From: Aphrocallistes beatrix
Taxonomy: Eukaryota; Porifera; Hexactinellida; Sceptrulophora; Aphrocallistidae
Assembly (NCBI GenBank): GCA_963281255.1
Contig: OY725495.1
Location: 1,364,001 to 1,428,000, forward strand
Length of the DNA: 64,000 bases
Reading direction: 5' to 3'
The notes below the pieces were generated by a model. That model made no database searches. It saw nothing but the letters and a program-made list of their open reading frames with translations, and had not been told where the DNA came from. A program made the position numbers and the translations under genes. This document shows positions 1 through 11,631 of this stretch, piece by piece (within the stretch, counting starts at the first letter, position 1; every line of letters starts with the position of its first letter).

Positions 1-2978
1 GAAATATAAACCCAAATTCTTAGCTCTCAATTCCTAATATACTTTTCAAGACGGTATATATCCGATTCTTAAATAATAAGTGTACTACATCGTATGGAAT
101 GCTAAGTTTTAAATTTTTATCACGTGATGACGTAGCATTTTTCGAAAGTCCTAACTTGAAATCTAAAAGTCGTAGACTCCCTCTAACTTTCTAATATACT
201 TTTTAGAAGCTCTTTATTCATTCTTAACCGATGAATTATACTTTGTAGTGCTAGGAATATGAATTATATTCCCTAATTGGTTCAAAATATTCGGGGTTAG
301 AGGCCTCAAGGTAATTTGTGAATTTTCAGTATAATTTTGCTATTTTCACCAAAATCTGTCGGAATACATCTAATTCATTAGTATACATGCGATTAAATGC
401 CCATGGAGGCTTTTATTTATCATTAATAGCTCATTTTACATCGTTCTTAACATCAAAACTTCAAATCCCTAATTCTAGGGACTTTAAAATTCCAAAATTG
501 ACCGTCTTTCAAAAATTTTAACTCAAAATTGCTTTGAGATTGAGGTTTGAAAATTTCAGGAGTTGTTTCATATCATTAGGTGATGAGCGTAAGACTACTC
601 GATTTTCGATATCTTATAAATTTGTGATTATATTGCTGATTTCCAAAGAAAATCGGGCTTTTTTCGCCGTTTTTTGGCAATACTTTTTCAAACCCGTATA
701 AAATTAACAATTTTGGTTATTATTTTAACTTTCTTTTGTTTAAGGATACCGCCCTCGAAAAACATCGCAAAACATTAAAAAAAATTGTGGAATTTTTTAT
801 TGTCAATTCCATCGGATTATTGAGTAGTCTACCATCTAATCGTACTTGTTGGACGGTATTAATTTTGATATTCTAGAACTGGGCACCTAAAGCTCAGGCG
901 TACTAAAAATCGGAAAGTTATTCGTGATTTTGCGGCGCATTCATCAATTATTTTCTAACTTATCTGATATTTTTTCAATTATACGAACCTCAAAATGGTT
1001 TTGGCCCCTTTAAATATTATAAAACAGATGAATTTAGAAAAAGAGGCACCTGAAATCCAATCAAAAATATCTTTATGAGGGACTTCATTTCTAAAATGCT
1101 CGGGAAATGGCCGTTGTGATATTAGCTATTGTGTATAGAAAAAAATTCTGAACATTTAAAAAAAAAGTTTGTTGAGATCGGACCATTAGTTCGTAAGTTA
1201 TAGTATATTGTAGGTAAAGTTCGGACATCAAACCACTCTATGGCTCCCAAAGTGCTCGATGTCAATGCTTAAAAACTATTGAAGATATATAATCAATAAT
1301 GATCTTAAATGAAAGGATATATATGATAATATATAGGTTCCTCAAACATCTCTTTGTCAAAAAGTAAATATTTCTTGACTAATCATCGTTTTTGTTGTAA
1401 TACAAATTCTATGGAGAACTTTGAATATATTAGAAAATGGTGAATCTTGTCATGAAATAAGTTCCCAAAAGTAGCTATTATACTCAAAAAACAATGCAAT
1501 AGTCACTAGCAATGTATACAGAAACTTTGAAGCACCCAACATGATTATTTTGGAAGTTCAAAGCATTTATCTCCAAATTTCGGTCAAAGTCCTCCCATTT
1601 ATGGTCCAAAAACATATTCCTCCATATCTCGGGAAATATACACCAAAATTCTTAACTCTCAATTCCTAATATACTTTTCAAGACGGTATATATCTGATTC
1701 TTAAATAATAAATGTACTACATGGAATGGAATGCTAAGTTTCAAATTTTTATCACGTGATGACGTAGCATTTTTCGAAAATCCTAACTTGAAAACTAAAA
1801 GTCGTAGACTCTCGCTCTAACTTCCTAATATACTTTTTGGTAGCTCTTTATTCATTCTAAACCGATGAATTATACATTGTACTGCTAGGAATATGATTTA
1901 CATTCCCTAATTGGTTCAAAATATTCGGGGTTAGGGGCCTCATGGTAATTTGTGAATTTTCAGTATAATTTTGCTATTTTCACCAAAATCTGTTGGAATA
2001 CATCTAATTCATTAGTATACACGCGATTAAATGTCCATGGATGCTTTTATTTTTCGTTAATAGCTCATTTTACATCGTTCTTACCATCAAAACTTCAAAT
2101 CCCTATATCTCGGGACTTTAAAATTCCAAAATTGACCGTCTTTCAAAAATTTTAACTCAAAATTGCTTTGAGATAGATGTTTGAAAATTTCAGGAGTTGT
2201 TCCATATCATTAGGCGATGAGCGTAGGACCACTCAATTTTTGATATTTTATAAATTTGTGATTTTATTGCTGATTTGCAAAGAAAATCGGGCTTTTTTCG
2301 CCGTTTTTTGGCCCTTTTTATTCGGACACCGATAAAATTTACAATTTTTAAAATTTTAACTTTCTTTTGGTCCTATGAAGTGGCAAATATGATAGACTAT
2401 CTATGAATAAATTTTCGAAGCATTTGATCCAAACATGTACTTTAAAAAAATCACAGAGTGCAGGAGGGCTTACCATTAAGATGTACTAGGGAAAAACGGA
2501 AAAAAACGACTTTGAGACGCTGTAACTCAAAAACTAGAAATGCGAGCCAAAAACTGTTTGGCATGTCTCAATATTTTTTAATTGCACTACCTGCCCACGC
2601 TTAACATCTTATATATCTCTATTCTTGATATATGCTGTAAGCCAAACCTATGGATTTTTCACGGGCGGTATCCTTAAATGCGATTGCAAATTTTATAGAT
2701 TATATATGAATAAATTTTGGAAGCATTTGATCCAAACATGTGTTTTCAAAAAAATCACAGAGTGGAGGAGAGCTTATCATTAAGATGTGCTAGGGAAAAA
2801 CGGAAAAAAACCGACTTTGAGACGCTGTCACTCAAAAACTAGAGATGCGAACCAAAAACGGTTTTGCATGTCTCAATATTTTTTAATTGCACTACCTGCC
2901 CACGCTTAACATTTTATATATCTCTATTCTTGATATATGATGTAAGCCAAACCTATGGATTTTTCACGGGGGATATCC
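1..2978 (-). mobile_element. F1 copy, outer, interrupted by a younger F1
   Basis: Bases 1-743 align with 1637-2378 of the nested copy. The match resumes after the insertion and runs to an end of GGGGGATATCC followed by TTAA at 2979-2982. The left end lies outside the window. No open reading frame of transposase length is present, so this is a non-autonomous element. Orientation is assigned relative to the intact copy at 39174-41104. TTAA targets are known for piggyBac, Kolobok and Sola3; the sequence does not show which of these mobilised it. Confidence 0.8.
744..2673 (-). mobile_element. F1 copy, complete, nested in another F1
   Basis: The element begins GGATACCGCCCTCGAAAAA and ends CACGGGCGGTATCC, with TTAA on both sides (740-743 and 2674-2677). 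Its 1930 bp match the 1931 bp of the copy at 39174-41104. The two ends share only about 20 bp of terminal inverted repeat; the sequences just inside them differ. It has interrupted the outer F1 copy, whose sequence continues on both sides. It is noncoding. Confidence 0.9.
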
Positions 2979-2982
2979 TTAA

Positions 2983-3027
2983 GTACTGCTATAAGTTGTC
3001 GAATATGCATATTTGCAAAATATTCAA
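2983..3027. repeat. F2 sliver between two F1 copies
   Basis: About 40 bp (tactgctataagttgtcg and following) match F2 interior sequence, compare 7925-7990 and 29821-29875. It is sandwiched between the end of one F1 (TTAA at 2979) and the degraded start of the next, which suggests that both F1 insertions landed in an older F2. Confidence 0.5.
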
Positions 3028-3851
3028 GGATACTAGCTCGAAAAACATATGATTTGGCTTACAGCATACGATGCAAGTAGAGCTATAAGAGATGTTAAGC
3101 ATGGAGAGGTATCTCCATCAAGAAATACTGGCATATTCCAAACCGTTTTTGAATCTCATTTATAGTTTTTGAGATACAGTGTCTCAAAGTCTGTTGGGTT
3201 TTTTTCGCTAGCACATCTTAATGGTAGAAATCCGGTCACTCAAGGAATTGTTTAGGACATACCAAGGAATCATATGCTTCCAAAATCGAATCATAGATAG
3301 TGTACCATATTTTCAACTTCATAGGACCAGAAGAAAATTAAAATATCAAAAAATGTAAATTTTATCGGTGTCCGAAAAAAAAGGGCCAAAAACGGCGAAA
3401 ATGTCTGTGTTTTTTTGGAGAAATCAGGAATAAAATCACCAAGTTATAGGATATCGAAAAAATGGTGGTCCTACGTTCATCGCCAAATAATATGGAACAA
3501 CTCTTGAAATTTTCAAACCTCTATCTCAAACCAATTTTGAGTTAAAATTCAGTAAATACGGTCAATTTTGAAATATTAAAGTCCCGAGATATAGAGATTT
3601 TAAGTTTAGATGTTAAGAAGAATGTAGAATGAGTTATTAATGATGAACAAAAGCATTCACAGACATTTATTCGCATTTATACTGCTGATTTAGGTATATT
3701 CGAACCAAATATTTACAAAAAATAGCAAGAGTACCCTAAAAATCCACAAATTTCCTTGAGGCCCCTAACCCCGAATGTTTTGACATAATTGTGAATAATA
3801 ATTCATATTCCTGGTACTACGAAGTATAATCTATCAGTTTAGAATGGTTAA

Positions 3852-6248
3852 GGATACCGCCCGTGAAAAATCCATAGGTTTGGCTTACAGCATATATCAA
3901 GAATAGAGATATATAAGATGTTAAGCGTGGGCAGGTAGTGCAATTAAAAAATATTGAGACATACCAAACAGTTTTTGACTCCCATTTCTAGTTTTTGAGT
4001 TACAGCGTCTCAAAGTCGGTATTTTTCCACTTTTCCCACGCACCTCTTAATGGTAAGCCCTCCTCCACTCTGTGAATTTTTTGGAACACATGTTTGGATC
4101 AAATGCTTCGAAAATTTATTCACATATAGTCTATAAAATTTGCAATCGCATAGAACCTAAAGAAATTAAAATTACCAAAATTGTTAATTTTATAGGGGTT
4201 TGAAAAAAAATTGCCAAAAAACGGCGAAAAACTTTCGATTTTCTTTGGAAATCAGTAATAAAATCACAAATTTGTAAGATATCGAAATCGAGTGGTCCTA
4301 CGCTCATCGACTAATGATATGGAACAACTCCTGAAATTTTCAAACCTCTATATCAAAGCAATTTTGAGTGAAAATTTTTGAAAGACAGTCAATTTTGGAT
4401 TTTTGAAGCCCCGAGATATAGGGATTTGAAGTTTTGATGTTAAGAACGATGTAAAATGACCTATTAACGATAAATAAAAGCATTCATGGGCATTTAATCG
4501 AATGTATACTAATGAATTAGATGTATTCCAACATATTTTGAATGAAAATAGCAAAATTATACTGAAAATTCACAAATTACTTTGAGGCCTCTAACCCCGA
4601 ATATTTTGAACCAATTAGGGAATATAATTCATATTCCTAGCACTACAAAGTATAATTCATCGGTTTAGAATGAATAAAGAGCTTCTAAAAAGTATATTAG
4701 GAAGCTAGAGCGAGAGTCTACGACTTTAAGTTTTCAAGTTAAGACTTTCGAAAAATGCTACGTCATCACGTGATAAAAATTTAAAAACTCAGCATTCCAT
4801 TCCATGTAGTACACTTATTATTTAAGAATCAGATATATACCGTCTTGAAAAGTATATTAGGAATTGAGGGCTAAGAATTCGGGTGTATATTTCCTGAGAT
4901 ATGGAGGAATCTGTTTTTAGACCATAAATGGGGGCTTTGACCGAATTTTGTAGATAAATGCTTTGAACTTCCAAAATAATTATGTTGAGTGCTTCCAAAT
5001 TTCTGTATACATTGCTAGTGACTATTGCATCGTTTTTGAGTATAATAGCTACTTTGGGAACTTACGTATTTCATGACAAGATTCGCCATTTTCTAATATA
5101 TTCAAAGTTCTCCATTGAATTTGTATTACAATAAAATCGATGATAACTCAAGAAATATTTACTTTTTGATAAAGAGATGTTTGAGGAACCTATATATTAT
5201 TATATATATCCTTTCATTTAAGATTATAATAGATTATATATCTTCAACAGTTTTTAAGCATTGACATCGAGCAATTTCGGGGCCATAGAGCGGTTTGATG
5301 TCCGAACTTTACCTACAATCTACTATAACTTACTAATGGTCGGATCTGAACAAATTTTTTTTAACTGTTCAGAATTCTTTTCTATACCCTAACCGGACAA
5401 AAGTATTTGAAATCCTTACTATTTTCCATCATAATTATTCATAAAGTGGGTCTATTCATGGAGAGAAGCGTAATCAAACTGTGACAGATACTGGAATTTC
5501 GATTTCAAATTCATATTCTACACATTCAAATTACTCAGGTTTGAAGCCTTCTATTGCCTTATTCATTCATAGGTTGAATTATTATCAATCTATGTCACTT
5601 TGTGCCACTTTTCACTCCAGTTACCATTAGACATGATGACGAGGAGTGGCACAGTGCAATGAAACTTAGCCTTGGGAATGAATACATCAATAGAAGGCAT
5701 CTAACCTGAGTAATTTGAATGTGTAGAATATGAATTTGAAATCGAAATTACAATATCTGTAACAGTTTGATTACATTTCACTCATGAATAGACCCACTTT
5801 ATAACTAATTATGATGGAAATAGTAAGAATTTCAAATACTTTTGTCCGATCAGGGTACACAATAGCTAATATCACAACGGCCATTTCCCGAGCATTTTAG
5901 AAATGAAGTCCCTCATAAAGATATTTTTGATTGGATTTTAAGTGCCTCTTTTTCTAAATTCTTCTGTTTTATAATATTTAAAGGGGCCAAAACCATTTTG
6001 AGGTTCATATAATTGAAAAAATATCAGATAAGTTCGAAAATAATTGATGAATGCGCCGCAAAACCACGAATAACTTTCCGATTTTTAGTACGACTGAGCT
6101 TTAGGTGCTCAGTTCTAGAATATTCAAATAAATACCGTCCAACAAGTACGATTAGATGGTAGACTACTCAATAATCCGATGGAATTAGCAATAAAAAAAT
6201 TTACCTTTTTTTTTTTATGTCAGGCGATGTTTTTCGAGGGCGGTATCC
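3852..6248 (+). mobile_element. F1 copy nested in F1, carrying a mariner MITE
   Basis: Ends are GGATACCGCCCGTG and GAGGGCGGTATCC, flanked by TTAA at 3848-3851 and 6249-6252. Without the MITE at 5387-5855 and its TA duplication it would be 1926 bp, the family length. The host F1 has an uninterrupted paralogue at 19273-19295 where a single TTAA occupies the same site, so the insertion and the four-base duplication are directly demonstrable. Confidence 0.92.
5387..5855. mobile_element. Tc1/mariner-type MITE, subfamily II
   Basis: This is a 469 bp palindromic element. The left end CCCTAACCGGACAAAAG mirrors the right end CTTTTGTCCGATCAGGG, and TA flanks both sides (5385-5386, 5856-5857). The F1 paralogue at about 1127-1145, on the opposite strand, has the same site unoccupied. 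The arms meet near a GTGGCAC / GTGCCAC palindrome. It has no coding capacity. A close relative lies at 49978-50457. Confidence 0.9.
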
Positions 6249-6670
6249 TTAAAGAGCTTCTGAAAAGTATATTAGGAAGTTAGAGCTAAAGTCTACGACT
6301 TTTAGTTTCCAAGTTAGGATTTTCGAAAAATGCTACGTCTTCATTTGACAAAAATCTAAAACTTACATTTCATGTGATGTAGTGCAATTATTATCAAATA
6401 ATCATATATGTAAACTCATAAAAAGTATATTAGGAAGTGAGAACAAAGAATTTAGGCATATATTTACAGAGATAGAGAGATATCTCTTTTTGGACCCTAA
6501 ATGGGGGCTTTTGACCGAACCTGCGAGGTCCAAGGCCAGAACTTTCAAAATAATTATCAAAAGTTCTCCAATTTTTCTGTACACATTATTAACGACAATT
6601 GTATTCATTATTTAGCATAATAGTCACATTTGGACACATATTTAATGATTAGATTCGCCATTTTCTAATA

Positions 6671-6856
6671 CAGTCAGGGTCGCTTATTATGAACCCGCTT
6701 AATATGAACATTCGTTTATTATGAACTAACCTCCTGGTCCGAATTTCTTTTCTTAGATAGGATTTGTATTGAATCAAGTTCGCTTAATATGAAGTATCTC
6801 TATTATGAACAGATTTTTTGGTCCCCAGGTGGTTCACAATAAGCGACCCTGACTGA
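6671..6856. mobile_element. Tigger/pogo-like MITE (CAGTCAGGG ends)
   Basis: Ends CAGTCAGGGTCGCTTATT and AATAAGCGACCCTGACTG form an inverted repeat of about 24 bp. TA precedes the element, and TA follows one base after the last TIR base. Inside, the motif TTATTATGAAC or TTAATATGAAC recurs, as in the ends of Tigger elements. It sits in an F1 copy; the matching uninterrupted F1 sequence is at about 40400-40420. Confidence 0.75.
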
Positions 6857-7316
6857 TATTCAAAGTTCTCCATAGAATTTGTATTACAATTAAATCAATG
6901 ATAAGTCGAGAATTATTTATTTTTTGACAAAGGAATGTTTGAAGAACCTATATATTTTTGCATATATCCTTTTATTTAAGAATATAATATATTCTATATC
7001 TTCAATAGTTTTTAAGATATGACAGCGGCCTCTTTCGGGACCATAGAGAGATATTATGCCCGAACTTTACATATAATAAGCAATATCTCAAGAACTAATC
7101 GTCGGATCCGTACAAATTCTTTTTTGAAACGATCAGAATTTTATTTCTGACCCAGTGATCGCTAAATATCTGAGATCAAACTTGCGATTTCCCGAGCATT
7201 ATATAAATGAACCTTATAGAGCTATTTTGTTTGGATTTTATTTGCCCATTCTTTTAAATCTTTGTGTTATATAATCTCCAAAGGTGCCAAAACAATGTTA
7301 AGGTCCATATCATTAA

Positions 7317-8449
7317 GGTTGGCCTTTCCTATGGGCATTTTATTTTTTGTCAAAAATTTGCAAAAAGACCTTTTATATCATTTTTAGATCCCAAAGGGGT
7401 TCTAAACATTAATTTCGAATTTTAGAATTTCAATGCTATTATTTCGCCACTTAGAGCCACTTGTACCACCTGGTGTCGCCCAAAAAAGGACACATTTTTT
7501 AGCGAAATGTCTCATAGCCATAACTTCTTTGAACCTCGTCAGGTCATCATTTTAATGCCAAATTCGTCCTCAGCAATAAATTTCCAGCAATTTGATACAT
7601 ATATTGGAGACATTTGGAGAAATTCTTTGGCTGCGGGTTCCTAGCAACGGCCAGGAATGTGAAAAAATTCCTGGCCGTTGCTATGCACGGACATCCAAAA
7701 AATTCTCCAAATATGGTATATATATATATATCAAATTGCTGGAAATTCAATGCTGGACACGATTTCAGCATTCAAATGATGATCTGGCATGGTTCAAAGA
7801 AGTTATTGATCTGGGATTCCGGCGGATACTATCGAAAGTGGTTATTTTTGGGTGGCCAGTCATCAATAACCAGTTTTTCACACTTTTGATTGTGAAAAAT
7901 TTTGATGTACTATATTTTGAAGTTAAGCACTGCTTTAAGTTGTCAAATAAGGATATTTGCATGTTATTTAATATTCCAAAGCAGTTAAAACTAATGGAAA
8001 TTGAGGGACTTATATGAATATTTTTAAAATCTTATTTTCTGAGACTTTTTTTTCAGCAATTATAAAGGTGATAACTTTTTGTAAATTCAACACAGGGGCG
8101 AAAACTCAACGGTTTTTGATAGATCTCCAAGAGGAGAACATGATGGACAGAGATATTTTTGATATTAGGAATAAAAAGAGAATTATGAAAAAAATAGTGT
8201 CAAAATTACTAAAAATATAATTCCTCGGGTGTTTTGGTGTGAATTTTTAACAATTTTCAAATTTTCAAAAATCTGTCTGTTCATTCGATTGATGAATTAA
8301 TTTGAAAAGTTTCTAAAGGATTGTAAGCATATTGTGTCTGATTTCTTTCTTGTAAAATGAACAAATTTTTTTAATCTATTGCAATATTTCAATTATTAAT
8401 GCAGTTTTGCAGATAACTCTGCGATTCAAATCTGCAGTGAAAAAATTGC
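7317..8449 (+). mobile_element. F2 copy, right end lost
   Basis: It starts GGTTGGCCTTTCCTATGGGC after TTAA at 7313-7316, inside an F1. About 7512-7805 is a near-palindrome whose apex is an inverted repeat of TAGCAACGGCCAGGAAT at 7650-7690. The right half matches 29098-30000 in reverse but stops about 60-90 bp short of the expected end, where Tigger sequence begins. The longest reading frame (7592-8017, 141 codons) merely crosses the palindrome and is not a credible gene. Confidence 0.82.
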
Positions 8450-8458
8450 GTTCCAGTT

Positions 8459-8545
8459 CCAGTTCCAATAGGCAGTTAATCAGGTCAATATTTCGGTTAA
8501 TCGGGTCAACATTTCGGTTAATCGGGTGAATCTTTCGGTTAATCG
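8459..8545 (+). repeat. Subterminal tandem motif of the Tigger element
   Basis: A unit of about 22-24 bp built on TTTCGGTTAATCGGGT repeats about four times with substitutions. Such arrays near pogo/Tigger ends are plausible transposase-binding sites; that role is inferred. Confidence 0.6.
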
Positions 8546-8926
8546 GGTCAACTTTTTGGATAATCGAATGCAAATTTGGCTAATTACTCTGATCATAATT
8601 CGGACTATGTATTACGTACGTATTTGTGTCAATACGTATTTAGGTTTATTGGTCAACATTCGATTACGTAATTTGATAAACAAGGTACAGTACATGTAAT
8701 TTTCTATGGCTATTTACGTAATTTCGTCAAAATGTATCCTATACCCAACTGGTAAATACAAACTACGTAGAATTATAATTAAACCATGGGGAAAGTATCA
8801 AACTTTAGCATGTATAGCATCCAGCAATTCGTATACATGCTACGTGTATGTGTATATTTTCCGAAATTGTGAGTTTGCGAAAAATTCCATATTTGTCCAA
8901 ACCTCCATTTATCTGAGTACTGTAGT

Positions 8927-9504
8927 TAGGGTTTTTAATCCCGGGATCCCGGCTTGTTTTAGTCCGGGATTGAATCCCGGGATTCATTTTTCAATCCCGG
9001 GATACTGATGATTGATGCAGTTTATATATCACACATTTGTTGTAATGTCTATTGGTTTGTATATACAGGGTTTCCCATAATTGGATGAAATAGTGATTCA
9101 ATATATATAACACACTTTGATTAATACTATATACAAAGTTGTGATACTAATAATATGGTCAAATTGAACTTGCAAGGACCTTTCTGATGTATTATAAAAG
9201 TGTTTGTATGTGACTCTTACACTTCAAATTTACAAATATCTATATGATGGCTGAGAAAAACGTTTTGCAAAATTTTGCAGGTGCACCCATTTGGAAATAT
9301 TTCAAGCGTTCCCTTTGTGGGAAATTAGTGTAATTCATGTAGTAAACCATTTCCGTAATTCATAAATAGTCACGTTATATTAAACTATATACAAATACTA
9401 GCATACCAATTCTTGAAAATTACTAATCCCGGGATCCCGGGATTCAGAATTTGTCAATCCCGAAATCCCGGGATTGGAATTTTAGACCGGGATTAAAAAC
9501 CCTA
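8927..9504. mobile_element. hAT MITE with CCCGGG-rich ends
   Basis: The ends TAGGGTTTTTAATCCCGG and CCGGGATTAAAAACCCTA are inverted repeats. The eight bases ACTGTAGT are duplicated exactly on both sides (8919-8926 and 9505-9512). An 8-bp duplication with TAGGG ends is the hAT signature. Each end region contains several CCCGGGATCCCGGG-like palindromes. The 578 bp element has no reading frame of note. Confidence 0.95.
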
Positions 9505-9616
9505 ACTGTAGTACGTATTATCTTAAAAGGTGTTTACTTAAACAGAAATTATTACTTGTATATGTAATAATATTTCCCTAGCTTTCTGATAATTGCACTA
9601 TTTTGACGACAAGATA

Positions 9617-11153
9617 ATGGCGAAGCGGACTGAGTTAACCCTCTCAGAAAAAATCGTACTCCTCGATAAAATTAAATTACTACCGCTAAACTCAAGTCAT
9701 CGTATATTGTCCGAGATGTTTCCCGTGTCGAGGACGACCATCGGAAGACTCATTAAACAGAAAGAAGATTTGCGTAAAAATTTTCACAAAAGGAGAGCAT
9801 GAAACAAGGAAAACGTCAAAGATCTGGAAAGGATCCTAAAGTAGAAGAAGAAGAAGCTCTACACAAATGGTTCAAATCAGTACTAGATAGAGGACTGAGA
9901 ATCAGTGAGATGGTACTCAAAGGTCAAAGCTGAAGAGTTCGCTATAAAATTGGGAAAATCTGATTTTGTTGCCACTGAAGGCTGGCTATCTCGCTGGAAA
10001 CAAGACATCAAATATAGTCGAGACTTACACATGGCGAAAAGAGCAGTGCTAATTTCGAAGGAGCTGAAACATGAGTGTCAACAGTACTACCACAGATTTT
10101 GGAAGAGTACAATCCTGAAAATATCTATAATGCAGATGAAACAGGATTGTATTTTAGAGCTACACCCGATAGGTCCTTGTGCTACGCATATGAACAGCTA
10201 AGTGGGTCCAAAAGGGCCATGGATCGTGTCACAATTCTAGTGTCCGCAAACATGCTTGGGAACGACCAACTGAAACTTCTAATGATTGGTAAGAGCAAGA
10301 AGCCTAGATGTTTCAAAAATATTAACATGGACACTCTACCTGTCTCATATTGGTCTAACAGAATGCCGGGATGACTGGTGTAATGTCCCGAGAATGGGTT
10401 ACTAACTGGGATTCAGTCCTCAAGAGAAAGGTAATACTGCTTGTGGATAAAAGTCCAGCTCATCCTAATATTGGCGAACTTAAAAGCATTCGACTGGAGT
10501 TTCTACCAGCAAACACAACATCACTTATCCAGCCCATGGACCAGGGCGTTATCAAAAACTTTTATAGGCAAGAACTGGTTCAGATGACTATTACTGGTAT
10601 TGAAGACAATCTAGTCTGTTCATCGGCCACAGCAATTGATATCAGCTCTAGAATATGACTTTTGGACGCTATCCACTTCGTTGCCAGGTGCTGGCGGCGT
10701 GTGAAAGCTGAGACAATCACTAATTGTTTCCGCTGTGGTTTTAAGCCGCTTACAGATTCGACTATAGTAGACAAACCAAGTATAATGGAGAATGAGCCAG
10801 CCTTATCTGGAGTCACAAATGGCGAAAATTACCTGAATATAGACAACGACTTAGCGTGCTTTCAAGAATGCGAAGAGTTAGATGATGATATTGTTGAAGA
10901 AATTGTGAGCAAAAGGGTTTGTATTGATGAATTCCCAGAAGATGATGATGTTGATGATAATATCCTTATTCAGCCAATGATAACACATAGAGTTGCCAGA
11001 CAGTGCGTTCAAACCTTACAGCGTTACTTTCTAGAGCAGGGAGTCACTGACGCAGTTAATTCTGCTCTGGATGTATGCGCAGAGGAAGTTTTCGATAATC
11101 TGGCAAGCAAGAAGCAGACTACGCTTGAAGCTTTTACCTTGCCTAATTTATAG
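9617..11153 (+). pseudogene. Tigger/pogo transposase, frameshifted
   Basis: The start MAKRTELTLSEKIVLLDK (ATG at 9617) is a CENP-B/psq-type helix-turn-helix that breaks off at 9802. The second DNA-binding part (WLSRWKQ) appears in another frame at 9905-10201. The DDE core is in pieces: NADETGLYF with the first Asp (10075-10374), [10 protein letters not shown] with the second, and [14 protein letters not shown] with the third (10371-10658). The C-terminal part (ARCWRRVKAETITNCF, then an acidic tail) occupies 10662-11153. At least four frame breaks or stops make it inactive. All three catalytic Asp positions are still readable. Confidence 0.92.
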
Positions 11154-11415
11154 ATACGTACTGTACTCTGTGCATACATAAGTACATGTACTTGTACATA
11201 CGTGGTACGTTTTAGTAGCGTAAGATATGTATTACCACAGTACTACGTATATATTTATATTTCACTTGACTATGTACGCATTCTAGTAGTATACGTATAA
11301 AGTACTAGAATTTTATACACTCAAAATAATTTTTTTTCGGTTAATTGAATTCTCCGCTTAATAGGGACAAACTACCTTGGGACCAATGTGACCCTATTAA
11401 GCGGAGTCGACTGTA

Positions 11416-11580
11416 TATATATATATAGGGCATTTGGATCTTTCGATCCATGATCGAAAGATCCGGATCGCGATCCCTTTTTTTGAGGATCGAGATCGGA
11501 TCGATGATCCTTTTTGAAAGTAGGATTGGATCGAAACTTTTACTGAATTCGATCCGATCCTTTTTCTTTTTAATCCCCAA
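11416..11580. repeat. (TA)n then GATC-dense block
   Basis: After a short (TA)n run, 11438-11555 contains thirteen GATC tetramers, including a perfect inverted repeat GGATCTTTCGATC / GATCGAAAGATCC. The block starts TAGGGCATTTGGATC, resembling a single hAT end of the style seen at 8927-9504; no partner end is visible. The minus-strand frame 11341-11580 is low complexity and not a gene. Confidence 0.55.
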
Positions 11581-11628
11581 GTTGGAGGTGAAAGTGTTGA
11601 AATAACAAGTTGGAGGTGAAAGTGTCGA
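11579..11628. repeat. Short tandem duplication
   Basis: The 20-mer CAAGTTGGAGGTGAAAGTGT occurs twice about 28 bp apart, immediately before the F3 repeat. Confidence 0.7.
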
Positions 11629-11631
11629 AAA

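Larger units (their letters stand above)
3028..7312 (+). mobile_element. F1 copy interrupted by F1 and ended by F2
   Basis: The left end GGATACTAGCTCGAAAAA lies at 3028, next to TTCAA rather than a clean TTAA. The copy runs to 3851, is split by the nested F1 at 3852-6248, resumes at 6253 and stops at 7312, where F2 entered a TTAA. Its right terminal part of about 250 bp is missing. A small CAGTCAGGG-ended MITE lies in its second half at 6671-6856. Confidence 0.8.
8451..11413 (+). mobile_element. Tigger/pogo DNA transposon, left tip missing
   Basis: The right end is GGAGTCGACTG followed by TA at 11414-11415. The left part (8459-8545) has about four tandem copies of a GGTTAATCGGGTCAA-type motif, typical of Tigger subterminal regions, but no terminal repeat. 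A transposase pseudogene lies at 9617-11153 and a hAT MITE at 8927-9504 interrupts the 5' part. The MITEs at 15416-15570 and 15717-15882 share its terminal sequence CAGTCGACTC. Confidence 0.85.

Noticed and set aside
7592-8017. 141-codon open frame as a gene
   Set aside because: It crosses the F2 palindrome and is paralleled by frames on the other strand; other F2 copies do not keep it open.
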